Shown: positions 51,808 to 63,883, counted from the first letter of the stretch. The stretch: DNA of 64,000 nucleotides from Margaritifera margaritifera (GCA_029931535.1 JAQPZY010000367.1:62001-126000), one strand, 5' to 3'. The notes: a model not told the origin generated them from the letters alone. Numbers and translations are program-made.

Positions 51808-52227
51808 TTAATTCTACCCCTCCCCTACCCTCCCACCCCCGTAATGTTAGTGACGAAGGCCCGACCCCTCACGTTCACTACTATCAAAATCACCTACCCC
51901 ATTTTGATGGTAGTGAACGTGAGGGGTCGGGCCTTCGTCACTAACATTACGGTACCACTATTTAACCCCTGTAGAGACCTACCCGCCATCTTGTGCCCTA
52001 TAGAGGCCCAACCCACCAACTTGGTGGGTACTGGGGGACAAACTTTTTTGATGGCACTATAGGGACAAGATGCCCGCCATCTTGTGCCCTATAGAGGCCC
52101 AACCCACCATCTTGGTGGGTACTGGGGGACAAACTTTTTGATGGCACTATAGGGACAAGATGCCGGGCATCTTGTCCCTATAGTGCCATCAAAAAAGTTT
52201 GTCCCCCAGTACCCACCGCCTACTACT
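51774..52227 (-). repeat. Right terminal inverted repeat of the Maverick
   Basis: About 454 bp. It matches the left repeat but is about 103 bp longer because the outer unit (GGTGGGTACTGGGGG ... CAAGATGGCGGG) is duplicated. Hairpin two here covers about 51839-51952. Its two arms are identical to each other but carry a GGCCCGACCCC variant not found in the left repeat. Confidence 0.93.
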
Positions 52228-52233
52228 AATGCT
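52228..52233. repeat. Target-site duplication (right), AATGCT
   Basis: Partner of 30958-30963. Confidence 0.95.
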
Positions 52234-53325
52234 GCTTACATCATATTTGGAAAGGCAACCAGAATTTTCAAGGCAAAGTTGGCCTTGTATTGTGTTATAT
52301 TGTGTGTTTGTAGTTGAACAGAGGACCTACAGCCAGACATCTGCTTCAGCTATCTAGAGCAGAGCTGTTTACTTTCCTGTTTTTGCCATATCCTGTTACA
52401 ATTTGCACCAAAATATTAAGGACACATTCAAAGTACTGATTTTATGGACAGACTCTTTTTTTTCAAAATGATGATACCAGCACTAGTTCTATCCATCATT
52501 TACCCTAATCCAATCCATCAGTAAAGTGTCTGACATTGTTATAAGGCACCAAATCTAAGTGTCTATATGACTAGGAATAAGGACATTACTGTTGATCATG
52601 TCAAGACATTGAGTTTGGAGTTATATACCAGTGAGAAAAATAAAAATGAAGCATTGGGATTTATGCTCACTCCGAGTGAATGATGAGATAATAATGCCAA
52701 TTTGTACCATAAATAATTTGTAAAAGTGATTGGGAGATGCTGAAGTGAATAATCTGCTCAGCAATTGTCACAGAGACATTATTTCAGATACTATAAAACT
52801 GTTGATATTGGATCAGTGTTGGCATAAATACCCTTTGGACAAATGGTTAAAATGATGGCAATGACATTGGCCAATGACAGATTTCTTTCCAGGTAAACCA
52901 GTTCATATGCTTTAACATGGTTTGGTCTCAGAAGCAAAGGTAGATTTATATGATTATTGTATAACCATCGTATGCTTCCTGTGCAAATGTATTGTGTGAC
53001 AGGGTCCAGTATATTTCCTCTTATTGGACATTGTAATGCATTTATTGGGTGCTGTTATGGACACCTAGGACCTGATGAGTTTGTTGCTGTATAACATAAC
53101 ATCACCACAGGTCTCTCACGAGGCAACCGCATATACATCTCACATCAGACCATGTATGTATGCACCACACTGTAATAAAATATAATTAGAACAATACTTT
53201 GTCTCAAGAACAGTTGAAATCTTTGAGCAATCCACACAAATTGGTAGCCCACAAATAGAGAAGTGAATTCACACTAGATCTAAGGCTTTCTGTTCCATCC
53301 TAATTTCTCACTTCTGGTTTTGCAG
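52234..53325. other. eIF4G intron sequence after the Maverick
   Basis: AT-rich and non-coding, ending in TTTTGCAG. No further element seen. Confidence 0.6.
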
Positions 53326-53498
53326 GAAGCCATGACATGGGTCTAGGAGCTGAGCTCACCAGGCAATCTTCAGCTGTTTGTGTACAAAGCCCTGAATCAA
53401 AGCCTGGAGAGATCAGAGGTTGCTCGAAGGCAGACAGGACTTCTGCTGCATAATCTAGTAAAACAAAAAGTCATCTTGGTGGATACTTATGTCAAAGG
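53326..53498 (+). pseudogene. EIF4G: eIF4G1/3-like exon, MA3 domain, with an in-frame TAG
   Basis: Starts after TTTTGCAG in phase with the exon at 30755-30899. It reads EAMTWV, stop, ELSSPGNLQLFVYKALNQSL, then ERSEVARRQTGLLLHNLV, aligning with [20 protein letters not shown] and ESTLERSAIAREHMGQLL of eIF4G. The stop TAG (53344-53346) stands where animals have Gln, a one-base change from CAG. The donor is GCAAGT, a GC-AG intron: it gives the right phase and the expected YVKG/LNEIL join. Either this copy is decaying or the base is an error. Confidence 0.88.
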
Positions 53499-54083
53499 GC
53501 AAGTAGGTCTTAATTCTCCTGGTTTATTCCTAATTAGAAGATTTACAGCGAGAGGTGACTCATTTACATTACTGTATTTATCCAATGAAAATCCCACCCC
53601 ACATGTTGTATAACATTTTGATGAATTTTTACTTGGGATATCTTTGTCTGATAAAACCCATCCCCTACATTTTGACATATTCATTAGGCTGGCCCCCAGG
53701 TCTTGACATGGGAGAAATACTTTGTTTTGAATATCAAAAGTGGATATTAAAATTTTTTGATTTTATCCCATTAGAAGAAGATGCAGAAAGCTGCTGAAAG
53801 TATTCAGTCTATAAATTCATGTGGCAACTTGTATGTGAAATTTAAATCAGTAAGTAGTTTCAATGTTTTAATTACTTATCAAGATTTCATTATTAAGCAA
53901 GCAAAGTTTGGATCATATTGAAACTTGTAAACTTTATTGCAATTTGGAATAGATCGAGTCACCAAAGACTTACATGTCTCATTATTTCTGTTTTCTTTTT
54001 TATACAATTTAAATTGACCTGATGTTTAACAAGATCCAACTGTATCAAGTGCCTTGAAATTTGAATCATCCATATCCTTGCAG

Positions 54084-54288
54084 GTTAAATGAGATCCTGA
54101 TGCATGCAGAAGACATGGAGATAGATATTCCAAAGTTTTGGGAGTACTTGGGTCAGCTTATTGGCCACATGGTACAGGATGGCAGTGTGCCCCTTGGTTT
54201 CCTCAAACAAGTCTGTGAACCTCTCAGAACCAATAGCAAGTCAAGCATTCTCATTGCAGAAATTCTACATGATGCCAGTCATAGAGAG
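54084..54288 (+). CDS. EIF4G: eIF4G1/3-like exon, MA3 domain (continued)
   Basis: Bounded by CTTGCAG and GTCAGT. It encodes [20 protein letters not shown] and YLGQLIGHMVQDGSVPLGFL, matching [20 protein letters not shown] and the following MA3 helices. Its first base completes a Gly codon and it ends on a codon boundary. No defects are seen. Confidence 0.93.
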
Positions 54289-54499
54289 GTCAGTTCTGCA
54301 GGTAACATGTACCACAAGCCAACTTTTTTCTCACAGCATTGTCAGTATGATATTTCAGACTGTTGATATTTCTGTGCCAACTGTGAAAGTGTTTGTGCAT
54401 ATAGTGTTGTTCTTGTTGTCTGTCTGTCTGGTTAAGGTTTGCTTTTGGATCAATATTCAGGAACTGTGGAGTTATATTATGTTCCAATGATAGAAGTGT

Positions 54500-55475
54500 T
54501 CAGTAGATAAGTATTCTTGATGTAATGAAGATGACAAGTATTTCAGTAATAAAATGATTATTAGGCAAGTATTCATGAGGTCATGAAGGTGATTACTAGA
54601 TTACTATGTCAGTAATAGAAATATGTCTTAAATAGTATTCATGAATTCATGTACGTTACAAGTATTTCAGTAATAGAAATGTTTAATAGACATGTATTCA
54701 TGACAGGTCATGTATGTTACAAGATAAATTTATAGTAGAAATGTTTAATTTACATTTATTAATAAGGTCATGAAGGTTTTAAGTATTTCTGTAATAGAAA
54801 TGTTTCATATATATAGTATTCATGAGGTCATGAAGGTTAAAAGTGTTTCAATAATAGAAATGTTTCATATAAAGTATTCATGAGGTCACGAAAGGTATCT
54901 GTACTTCAGAAATATTTAATAGGCAAGCATTCATGAGGTCATGGAAGTTATAAGTACTTCAGTAATAGATATATTTAATAGGTAAGTATTCATGAGATCA
55001 TGAAAGTTATAAGTACTTCAGTAATAGATATATTTAATAGGTAAGTATTCATGAGATCATGAAAGTTATAAGTACTTCAGTAATAGATATATTTAACAGG
55101 TAAGTATTCATGAGATCATGAAAGTTATAAGTACTTCAGTAATAGATATATTTAACAGGTAAGTATTCATGAGATCATGAAAGTTATAAGTACTTCAGTA
55201 ATAGATATATTTAATAGGTAAGTATTCATGAGGTCATGGAAGTTGTATTTCATTAATAGAAATATTTAACAGGTAAGTATTCATGAGGTCATGAAAGTTG
55301 TATTTCATTAATAGAAATATTTAACAGGTAAGTATTCATGAGGTCATGACATTTGTATTTCATTAATAGAAATATTTAACAGGTAAGTATTCATGAGATC
55401 ATGAAAGTTGTATTTCATTAATAGAAATATTTAATAGGCAAGTATTCATGAGATCATGAAGATCATCAGTATAAG
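54500..55475. repeat. 59-bp tandem repeat, about 16 copies
   Basis: Unit: AAGTATTCATGAGATCATGA, AAGTTATAAGTACTTCAGTA and ATAGATATATTTAATAGGT. The middle copies (54960-55230) are nearly identical; outer copies are diverged, and later ones use a shorter variant with TTGTATTTCATTAATAG. It lies in an eIF4G intron. Confidence 0.92.
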
Positions 55476-55479
55476 GTTA

Positions 55480-57220
55480 AAGCTTTCCAAATGTAATTCA
55501 GCTATTGGCACTGTATTGTTTGAAAGCTATTTTAGTCGAACATCTTGGTCAGTTCAACAAGATGAGTCTTGGCTTTTATAAATATCTTTTTATTTTCAAA
55601 TTTAAGAACCTTCTGGATACTTTATTTTCTGCTAATGCTTCCCTTTTTTTGCTTTGGTGCATGAAGAAATGAAAGGTTATATCCTGCCAAGGCAATTGGA
55701 GTTGCATGCCTTGCCCAAGAACACATCATGGAGACCAACCTGGCCTGGTCTGGACAGAATTCAAACTCACACCCTTCTGGTCACTAATCCAGCATGCTAA
55801 CCACCAAACCACTGCTGCTCTTGTCAGTACTTGCATAAACAGAAATTTCATATTTCACAAATTTTACATTAACGAAGCACTTGACTTGAGGTCCTTTCTT
55901 TATTGTTGAACCTGCATTTAACCGGTAGCCAGACAAACTGTCACTTTTCTGATGACAGTGTCAGCACTGAGGGTCAATGTCAAAAGTATCTGGTAAAGTT
56001 TTTGGCAAGCCATGAACAGTGGGTGTACATTGTGGCATGGGTTGTAGGTAAGACACTGCATTCCATGGAACTGTTGCTGTACACCTGTTTTCTTTTATGC
56101 TTTCTTAGCATTAAAAATAGTTGAGTAACTCGATGCTGTAAGATCCGGTATGTAACACGGGGATATAGCTATTGATATGTCCATCCATCTGTTTGTCTGT
56201 CCATAATCATTTTCATTTCAGGTGCATTCAATTTCTGTATTCAGTTTTTTGTTCGTTACCATGGAAACAAAGTGTTGCATAAGTAGTATAAAATGTGTGC
56301 TGTATGATAAAATACTTATAGTAGAAGTCTTTATATAAGAATGGGACTGGGAGGTTTATCTCACCCCTTAATGTCCTGCTTTTTTAAATTAGTGAATGTT
56401 GAATGTGCGTATTTTTAATATATGCTTATCAACAGAGAAATGCGTTACAATACAACTGTTTGTAAAGTTTCATTTCTGTTTTTGAATCAGATTTAACAGC
56501 ATATTAACATTATGATAATACTGCATGCTACTAGTAATGTATGATTGATTAAAGAAAGGAAAGCCAAGAGAAGAATAAGGTACTGTAAATTGATAAATAG
56601 TACCACCATAAAAAATCTTTTGACATATGTGGATTATATAAAAATTTTGAATATCTGTTTAAAGAATTGTACATTTTTACCATTATATTTTATTTGATAC
56701 ATCTCGTACTGGTTTTTAACATCCTTAGCTTCTAATTTTTATCTTCTAGTTCTTAATGTTTGCATTTATTTGGAAGGCATTTTCTTTTTAGAGTTATTGT
56801 TGTACAAGACCATATATTACATTTTAGAACTTGACTTTTAATGGCACAATATAGCCAGTGCATTGCTGATGTGCTATTAAACCCTTCCAATAACTAGTAC
56901 CTAATTGGGAACAGTATGATCATCACAAGAATGAATTATATCGTTTACACTTTAGTTTTCTGTCACAGATTTTGTGTGTGGGTTTTTTGTTGTTTTTCGG
57001 CTTCAAAATTTCAGGAAAGAATGTGTGGTTATTTTTCATATACACTTTATTTTCATGTGTGTGATAACTAGCCAAATTGTACAGTATTGCAAGTATTTGC
57101 ATATTCTCTTAATGCCTGAAAATACAGTGAAGAAAGCTGTAGAATGTTATAAATACAAAATCTAACCAAAAAAAGTAGGATATAATCAGATGTTATTGAA
57201 CTACATTGCCTGAGGTAGGG
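55480..57220. other. Probable intron sequence, one eIF4G exon not found
   Basis: The part of eIF4G between MA3 and W2 (about 50 residues) should be encoded between 54289 and 58843, but I could not identify it. An open stretch at 55903-56048 followed by GTAAGA is not clearly similar to eIF4G. Confidence 0.4.
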
Positions 57221-57229
57221 TTAATCTTT

Positions 57230-58045
57230 TGTTTTACACAATTCATTTTTGTACACGCCTGCCACAAGGTGGAGCATTCTGTGGCATGGTGTTTTCTGTC
57301 CCTTCATCCATCTTTACCTTATTTCATTTTTGCACAATAACTAGAGTTCTCTGCCATATACCGTTAACTGACTTTGTGGGTGGCTTGTACTTGGGTTTAG
57401 AAAGAAGCCTATTAATTACTGGTCCAAAAGTCAAAGTCTCTGTAACTGAAAGAAGACAGTTGACTTCCTTGCAATAATTTTAATTTTGTATCACAGACCT
57501 GAACTAATCTTTGTGGAAGACTTACACTTGGAGTAAGGTAGAAAACTACTGATTTTGGGGTCAAAGGTCAAGGTAACTGTGACTGAAAATGAAAAATGGT
57601 TTCTGCACAAGAGTGTTTTTTGACCAAAGTTTGTGAATGACTTGCACTTTGGTTACGAAGAAACCTGTCGATTTTGGGGTCAAAGATCAAGGTCACTGAA
57701 AGAAGAAAATGGATTTTGCACAATAACTTTAGTTCTAGACCACATACCTTGACCAAAGTGTGTGGAGGGCTTGCACAGTAGGTTTGAAAGAGGCCTCTTG
57801 ATTTTGGGATCAAACAGATCAAAGGTTAAAGTCCCTGCAACTCCAAGAAAATCGGGATTTACTGATTAACTGTTCTAGAGTAAGTTCCTTAACCAAACTT
57901 TGTGGATGGCAAGCACTTAGAGTAGTAAAGACACCTACAGATTTGGGGGTCTAAAGGTCAGTTGTCACAGTCATAGTAAGTTTGATAAGAAAATAATGGG
58001 TTCTGCACAATTAATTAAGTTTAGTTCAAGACTGCATACTATGAC
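57230..58045. repeat. Diverged tandem repeat of about 115-120 bp
   Basis: Recurring blocks TTTGTGGATGGCTTGCACTT, GATTTTGGGGTCAAAGGTCA, AGGTCACTGTGACTGAAA and TTCTGCACAATAACT in fixed order, about six to seven copies. This type of repeat is common in mollusc genomes (established knowledge, not checked here). Confidence 0.8.
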
Positions 58046-58049
58046 CTAA

Positions 58050-58843
58050 CGTCCAGGTCCTTGAAACCCATTGGTCAGTAATCTACAGAGTCAACCATAG
58101 AACAGATTGCACATTTAGGGCGGTATTGTGCTGATTGTGAATAGGACATGCATACCTGACTTGTGCATACCTCCAAAAAGGATGAACCTCAACCCGAGTG
58201 CATACCCTGACAGTTTCTACTGACACTGAATACAATCTGTCAAATGTATCGACTTCCATCCTGTGAGACACAAGTTTTTAAGGATTTTAAAGATCTTCCT
58301 TTATCTTTTTCTTTTTACTTTATGTACCTTGTACAGAAGTTTAAAAACTGCACCTTTTATTTTATAGTTATGAAGGTTTACTCATCCTAAAGTTTTATTT
58401 TGAATTTTTCATATTTACATTTTTAGAACTTTTAATTGGCACCACATGGCTTGTATTGCGCTGAGATTCCATCAAGCCCAAATACATCCACCTTACCCTC
58501 CATAGAGGACTATTAAATACTGGTTGGGCCCATCACAGTACTCTTCTTTGTTCTTTTTATATCATTGGAAAGCCTTAGGCATAATTATATCCTTCCAGAA
58601 ACATAAATGCAGATTTTTCTTGGCCAAAAGTATGTTTCACATAAGGCTCAGTGCATTCTTTTATTTACTTCAAAATTCTTTGTTTTAATTGAAATGAATT
58701 GCCTTCTAAAAGTTTGATCACCTTTGACAGTTTGGGCAATCACTAGTTTCAACATGGAGTATATATACCATGGTGCTGTTTGCATGTAAGACCTAGTATT
58801 TTAAAGAACCCCTTGTTGAGATTCATTATTTTCCTATTTTCAG
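58050..58843. other. eIF4G intron sequence
   Basis: AT-rich; ends in the acceptor TATTTTCAG. Nothing else recognised. Confidence 0.5.
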
Positions 58844-59066
58844 AAACTTGAGTTCACCAAAGTTGGAAATAGTGCTCCCGCAATCCCAGCTACTAGCATG
58901 GCCATCCCAAAGATTTAGGAGAGTCTGAATGATTTGATTACAAACAAAGGCTATTAAAATGAAGGGGTGTTTAATTAGATTGATGGACAAGTGGATGAAC
59001 CCACAACCAAAAAAGAAAGTTTCATCCATGCCCTGATGACAGCTGTTTGTAGGAGTGCTGTAACAG
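58844..59066 (+). pseudogene. EIF4G: eIF4G1/3-like exon, W2 domain start, with three in-frame stops
   Basis: Between TTTTCAG and GTGAGG. The frame starts KLEFTKVGNSAPAIPA, has ESLNDLI and EGVFN, and ends ESFIHALMTAVCRSAV, aligning with KVEYTLGEESEAPG, the NQRVFDW block and ALMTAVCYSAI of eIF4G W2. Stops stand at TAG 58916-58918, TAA 58955-58957 and TAG 58976-58978. The first two replace likely Gln codons; the third replaces the Trp of VFDW (TGG to TAG). All fit GC-to-AT transitions. Together with the stop in exon 53326 this argues for a pseudogene. Confidence 0.82.
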
Positions 59067-59097
59067 GTGAGGATCAAGAGTGTCATTCAACTTCTTC

Positions 59098-59100
<3 letters not shown>

Positions 59101-59153
<53 letters not shown>
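59101..59153. repeat. GA microsatellite
   Basis: AGAG repeated for about 50 bp. It opens a false frame of alternating Glu and Arg. Confidence 0.95.
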
Positions 59154-59156
<3 letters not shown>

Positions 59157-59159
59157 GAA

Positions 59160-61860
59160 GGGGGGTTACATGTGATTCTCTAGGGGAAGTTGAGAATTTT
59201 TGTACTGTGGCATAAACTAATAATGAAACTTTAAACTGTTGTTTTTTCTAAAGATGACATTAGTACTAATTGAAATAAACAAATATAAAAACATTGATGT
59301 GAGTAGAATGGAATCAGAATTTAAATGAAGTAAAGAAAGTTATGTGTAATTATTGCTGAAGTACAATGGAAAGCATTAACTATAGTGGTACTTAGTAATA
59401 GCTGATATAAGTAACTGAAAAAACATTGCTTGAAATGCAGTGGGGTCAAAATATGAGTGAACAATGTCACATATAATTGCTGATGTAGCACAAAGTAAAG
59501 TAAAGCATGCATTATTTTGGTTTCAAGTTCTGGTTAATATCAGGACCTGGAGTAAAACAATGCATAAAATGAAATTTAATCAGATGATTATTAAATGTAG
59601 TCACATAATTATTGTTGAAGTTCACTGTAATGTATAAACTATTTTCAGAGACAAACAGAAAATATGAATCAATAAAAAATATTTTTGTATTTCTTTCATA
59701 AATTATAGTAATTGCTTACAGTTTGTAATAATAGTAATAAAAATATGGTTTTGTGTGGGAAGCAGAATTTTAAATCAGGGCATTAAATTGTTTTAAGCCA
59801 ATAGTTGCAGGCCAGGGTTTGAAGAAAAAAAAACAGTTGAGTCCTGATAAATTCATGGAGCTTAGGGAACATATTGAAGAGTAGTTGAACTTAAGATGAG
59901 GTATATTCATCTGTGCTGTAGCCAATTGTATGGCACTTGTACCAGCAGCAAGTACATTTCAACTGTGATACATCCCAAGGACAATAACAAATTGATTGAC
60001 TTTTTCTGGTCAATAAACTAGGAGATTTGGGGTAATAACCAGATCTGTTTGTCAGGCCTTCTTGGTGACCATTAAAAATATTAAGGTGACCACTTCTTTT
60101 TAGAGTCATATGTTTGGGAAGTCTAGTTCATTGTTTCAAGGGAAGTTAATTGTTCTTGATTTGACATCTGTACCATGATTGTCATTATAAATGATGTGTT
60201 TATAACAGGGTTTAACAGCATATCAACACAATCCTGGATATACAGTGCCAAGGAAGTTTAGGTATTAAAAAAACCAACCACACAACAAAGTGTAAAATCA
60301 CTAAAATATTAAGTCCAATTTTTTTTACATGTATGTAAACAGACCTGCCAACCCTTATGATTTGACTGCAAGTCTTTCTAAAATTACCCATAATAAGGAA
60401 TTGGGAATAATTGAAGAAAAAAAAATAGGAAAATATGATCATTGCAGTCAAATCAGCATATTGGCTGGACTAGGTTTTGTCTGGACTGGGTTTTCATATT
60501 AGATTCAGTGACATTGGTCAGAAATACCACAAAACACCTTCATGCTCAAGATGTATAACATTATCTAGATATGTCATCTAACAAATGAAAACATGTTGAA
60601 GCGAAAAGGAACCATCAGCCTCCTAAAAAGTTAAAACAATTGGCATAGAAGTATAAAAACGAATATTCAGGTTCTTGGAAAAAACATTATTGGACATCAT
60701 GTTGTGTTGATTTGAGTATGTCTCATGGTGGGAGAGATGATTGTTGTTGCTTTGTGAAATAAAAAAAAGCAACAAAGAATATGTCAGGTTGAAAGATCTA
60801 ACAGAATCCATTGAACTTCATGGGATTTGGAACTGCAGTTCCTGAAACTATACTGGTGGTCATTACTGTCTAAATGTACCTTACAAACCTTTTAGTTGAA
60901 CATAATGTTTGCCTTCACCATACATGTGATTCTACCAGTGGTAGGCAAAAAATACAGTTTTAAAGGCAGTTTACCGCACAAACCGTTTAATAGTTGAAAT
61001 CTACAGCTTTTGAAAATTAAAATTAAAGCAAAACAAATTAATAAAAAAACAAAAAAACAAACACGGTATTTGTACGCGTTCTATCAACACATTAGAGAAA
61101 CCAGCCAGAACCAGTCTACTGGGGACCGGAAATGTTCCACCAGTACAATGACAGGCGCGATGATGCATGGCAGAGTAATAGGATTCGAATTGTTAAAGAA
61201 TAGCTGATATGTGTACACTGCAAGCTGCTAGTTGATTACCTTATTTTTAGAATTTGAGGAGTTTAAGGCCAAATGGGAAATGTTTTTGAGGTGTTATAAG
61301 TAATAAAAGGTGGTCAATGATGTCTTCTGAGCCTTTGATGAAAATAGGCCGATTCTTGGCGGAGGGGGTATAAAATGGAGAGAACAACCATAAAAAACGA
61401 TTTTGGCAGACACACTAAAGTAAGTATTTTGATTTTTGTTTTGTTTAATTGTTATTGTATTGTTCCAGAAGTTTTAAGAGGACAGCTCTTATATTTTTTG
61501 TTCATGTCAAAATGCCAAAATGTGTTCTTTCTCCCAATGCTAAGAAACCACTGGCTAAGAAATATTACATGTTCAATAATGCTTGGATATCGGTGTTCAG
61601 GTGTGTGTAGGCGAGTAGCAAAGGTTCTGAGTTTGCATTGCTTGTTTCAAAGGTATGCATCTTTTGTATTTCATAAACTATTTTAAACTTTCATGCACAT
61701 AAATTAGGTTCAAACCCTAGATAAATATATCAATTAAAAATATATTACAAGATAATTAATTTTAAAGTTGGGATAAATTATTCATAAAAGCATAAATACA
61801 TCATGTATTTTTTCATTTTTATTTAAAGTCTAAATTGGTCCTTATTTTTTTTTTTTTACA
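59160..61860. other. No recognisable gene
   Basis: AT-rich sequence. The remaining eIF4G W2 exons were expected here but not found, so they are lost, very diverged, or outside the window. Confidence 0.45.
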
Positions 61861-62136
61861 GTGGTGAAATTTGCCAACAGATTTTTGGATCTGAGCCATG
61901 AAGAGAAAGAAGCCTTTGAGGATGAGGCTCAGGAATACATCTTAAGTCCAAGTCAGGAACTTCCTCTTCAGGGTGAACATAGCTTGGAGGAGTATTGGAG
62001 AGTAGTCAGCAACCTTGCAAACTCAGCCACAGGAAAACTGAAGTTAGAACTTCTTTGCAGGCTGAATGTGGTTGTCCTGTCATTACAACATTCTAATGCT
62101 GATATAGAGACGGCTAAAACACGGTATTGGTGCTGA
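61861..62136 (+). pseudogene. hAT-like transposase C-terminal fragment
   Basis: An open stretch reading VVKFANRFLDLSHEEKEAFE, then SLEEYWRVVSNLANS and VVVLSLQHSNADIETAKTR. LPHSNAD.ERVFS is the hallmark of one hAT-like family; here the following VFS part is missing. It starts after TTTTTACAG and a possible donor GTATTG follows at 62124, so it may be an exon of a domesticated gene rather than a simple fragment. No other part of the gene is seen nearby. Confidence 0.5.
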
Positions 62137-63118
62137 TAAAGGAATTTTCATGTTATATGCATGAAATAGAAAAATTAAACAAGATATGAACCAATTTTAA
62201 AGATTGGTAAGCCTGGCATATACCTCTCTTACTTTCCTGAAAATTTCAAGAGGTTAGTGTAACCCATTGTTGAGATATGCATGGAAACAAGCTCTAAAAA
62301 TGGCCATTTTTGAGCGTTATGTAGTCTCACTCGAAAAAAGCTTGAATATAAAATAGAGAATTCTCTAAATATCATACTGAAATTATGCATTTATTGGTCT
62401 GGTTTTATGCGGAATTCTATCCTGCAAATATTGCTTCTTGAATTAAAGAAATCGGTAAAATATTATGGATTTTATAAGCAAAATACCGTCAGTAGAAGTT
62501 TTGTTTCAACACTGAAATTCAAACACTAATCTGTTGTTATATGCCAACATTTTGTACAAAATAACATTCATTATAACTTTTATTGACATCTAGAACTCGA
62601 CTTTATATTATAATAAGTAGTAAAACCATTTAAATCACATGGCTAGCCAAGATATTCGATTGAGAGCTTGTTCTTTGTCAAACTTTCCAGTTCTAAATTT
62701 TGTAGTGTCTGTAACCTTTACAAGTTTATATGGCAATAATTTTGTTGTTTCATTATGGAAAAGTATAAATCCTACAAAGGCTCATGTGTATCCATGTGAT
62801 GTCCAAGTTGGCCAAAATTGGTGGTGCTGTATTGTACCATTAAAAAACAGCAACTCAATAAAAAAAGTTACAGACACTACACAAACAGGTATAAAAATGA
62901 AAGATAAAAGTATTGTTCTACTTGTCATTAAAACATTGTTTTTCTCAATAGAAAGTTCCATCTTATGTGATGTAATGTTGCATCATCTATTTACCTCTGC
63001 AGCCAAGAGCAAAAAAGTGATGCAATAACTCTCTTGATTGAATATTGCATCATTCTTGCAGCACTGTCTGTTTGAGTAATTTACTACAAGACAATGTAAC
63101 CTGAATTTCTTATCCTAG
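62137..63118. other. No recognisable gene
   Basis: AT-rich, ending in the possible acceptor ATCCTAG. The open frame at 62639-63028 has no recognisable domain and does not look conserved. Confidence 0.4.
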
Positions 63119-63211
63119 AAGAAGCTGCCTAATTACTTTTTCTGTTCTTTACCATGGTACATCCCTAAGACATGGGAAGACGACAAAAGCAAACCTCTGG
63201 GAACAACTCTG
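63119..63211 (+). CDS. Candidate exon of an unidentified host gene, 31 codons
   Basis: Flanked by ATCCTAG and GTAAGT, whole number of codons. It reads KKLPNYFFCSLPWYIPKTWE and DDKSKPLGTTL, a protein-like composition. I do not recognise the family. Confidence 0.4.
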
Positions 63212-63883
63212 GTAAGTTTGTATTGAATTGGTAAACCACACTCTTAAATTGTAGTGTCTGTAACCAATATCCCCTTTTTATACTGTCTATGACTTTATCC
63301 CTGTTTTTTTTTAAAAAAATGAAGCCAAATTATGTTTCCTATTACAGTATTGATGTGTAAGGCTAAATTTTGACATATTGTCTGTCTGCAATTTGTAATA
63401 TTTTGGTATATTTATAGTTTCTTTCATCTAGATTTCTGATAACAGGCAACATTTTCAGTGATTTCTTACAATATGCAATTGAAACTGAGTATTTTTGCAT
63501 TCCATATCATTAGACTAGTAAATTCAAACAGAAATATTATGAGAATTCAATGAGCTCAGACTTAGTATTGGATACATTGCTGATATTGTCAAATGGTTAC
63601 AGACACTACTAGACATGTGAATTGACCCGACTGTTGTTTACATTATTAAGGAAAGTTTGCAATCATTGTAAATGCTAGAACATTGAAAGAACATTGAATA
63701 ATCATCAGGTTTTATGCTATTTCTTTTTCAATCAGATACTTTTCTTTAAGAATCTACAGGTTATTCCAGTTTGCTTATGTATGAAAGCATATTGCGTACT
63801 CATTACAAGTATGTTTTGTAAAGTCTAAATTTCATCCGTATACATAGAGGAACAAAAATGAGAATGAAGTTGTTTGCTTTTAG

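Larger units (their letters stand above)
30964..52227 (-). mobile_element. Maverick/Polinton (adintovirus-like) element, 21,264 bp
   Basis: Both ends and the 6-bp duplication are exact, and the termini read AGTAGTAGG...CCTACTACT, with the 5'-AG/CT-3' tips typical of Mavericks. Hallmark genes are present: protein-primed DNA polymerase B, retrovirus-type integrase, adenain-type protease, FtsK/HerA-like packaging ATPase, double-jelly-roll major capsid and penton-like minor capsid. Core genes lie on the minus strand; a zinc-knuckle gene and two right-end genes lie on the plus strand. Capsid, protease, ATPase and integrase frames are intact. The polymerase carries three in-frame stops, and about three small genes look frame-shifted. 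This is a recent but probably no longer autonomous copy. Confidence 0.97.

Noticed and set aside
55903..56048. Possible missing eIF4G exon before GTAAGA
   Set aside because: The translation does not match the MA3-W2 linker and phases could not be reconciled.
44588..59066. Alternative genetic code reading stops as amino acids
   Set aside because: Stops would need to mean Arg (TGA), Gln (TAA/TAG) and Trp (TAG) at once, while other genes use TAA, TAG and TGA normally as ends.
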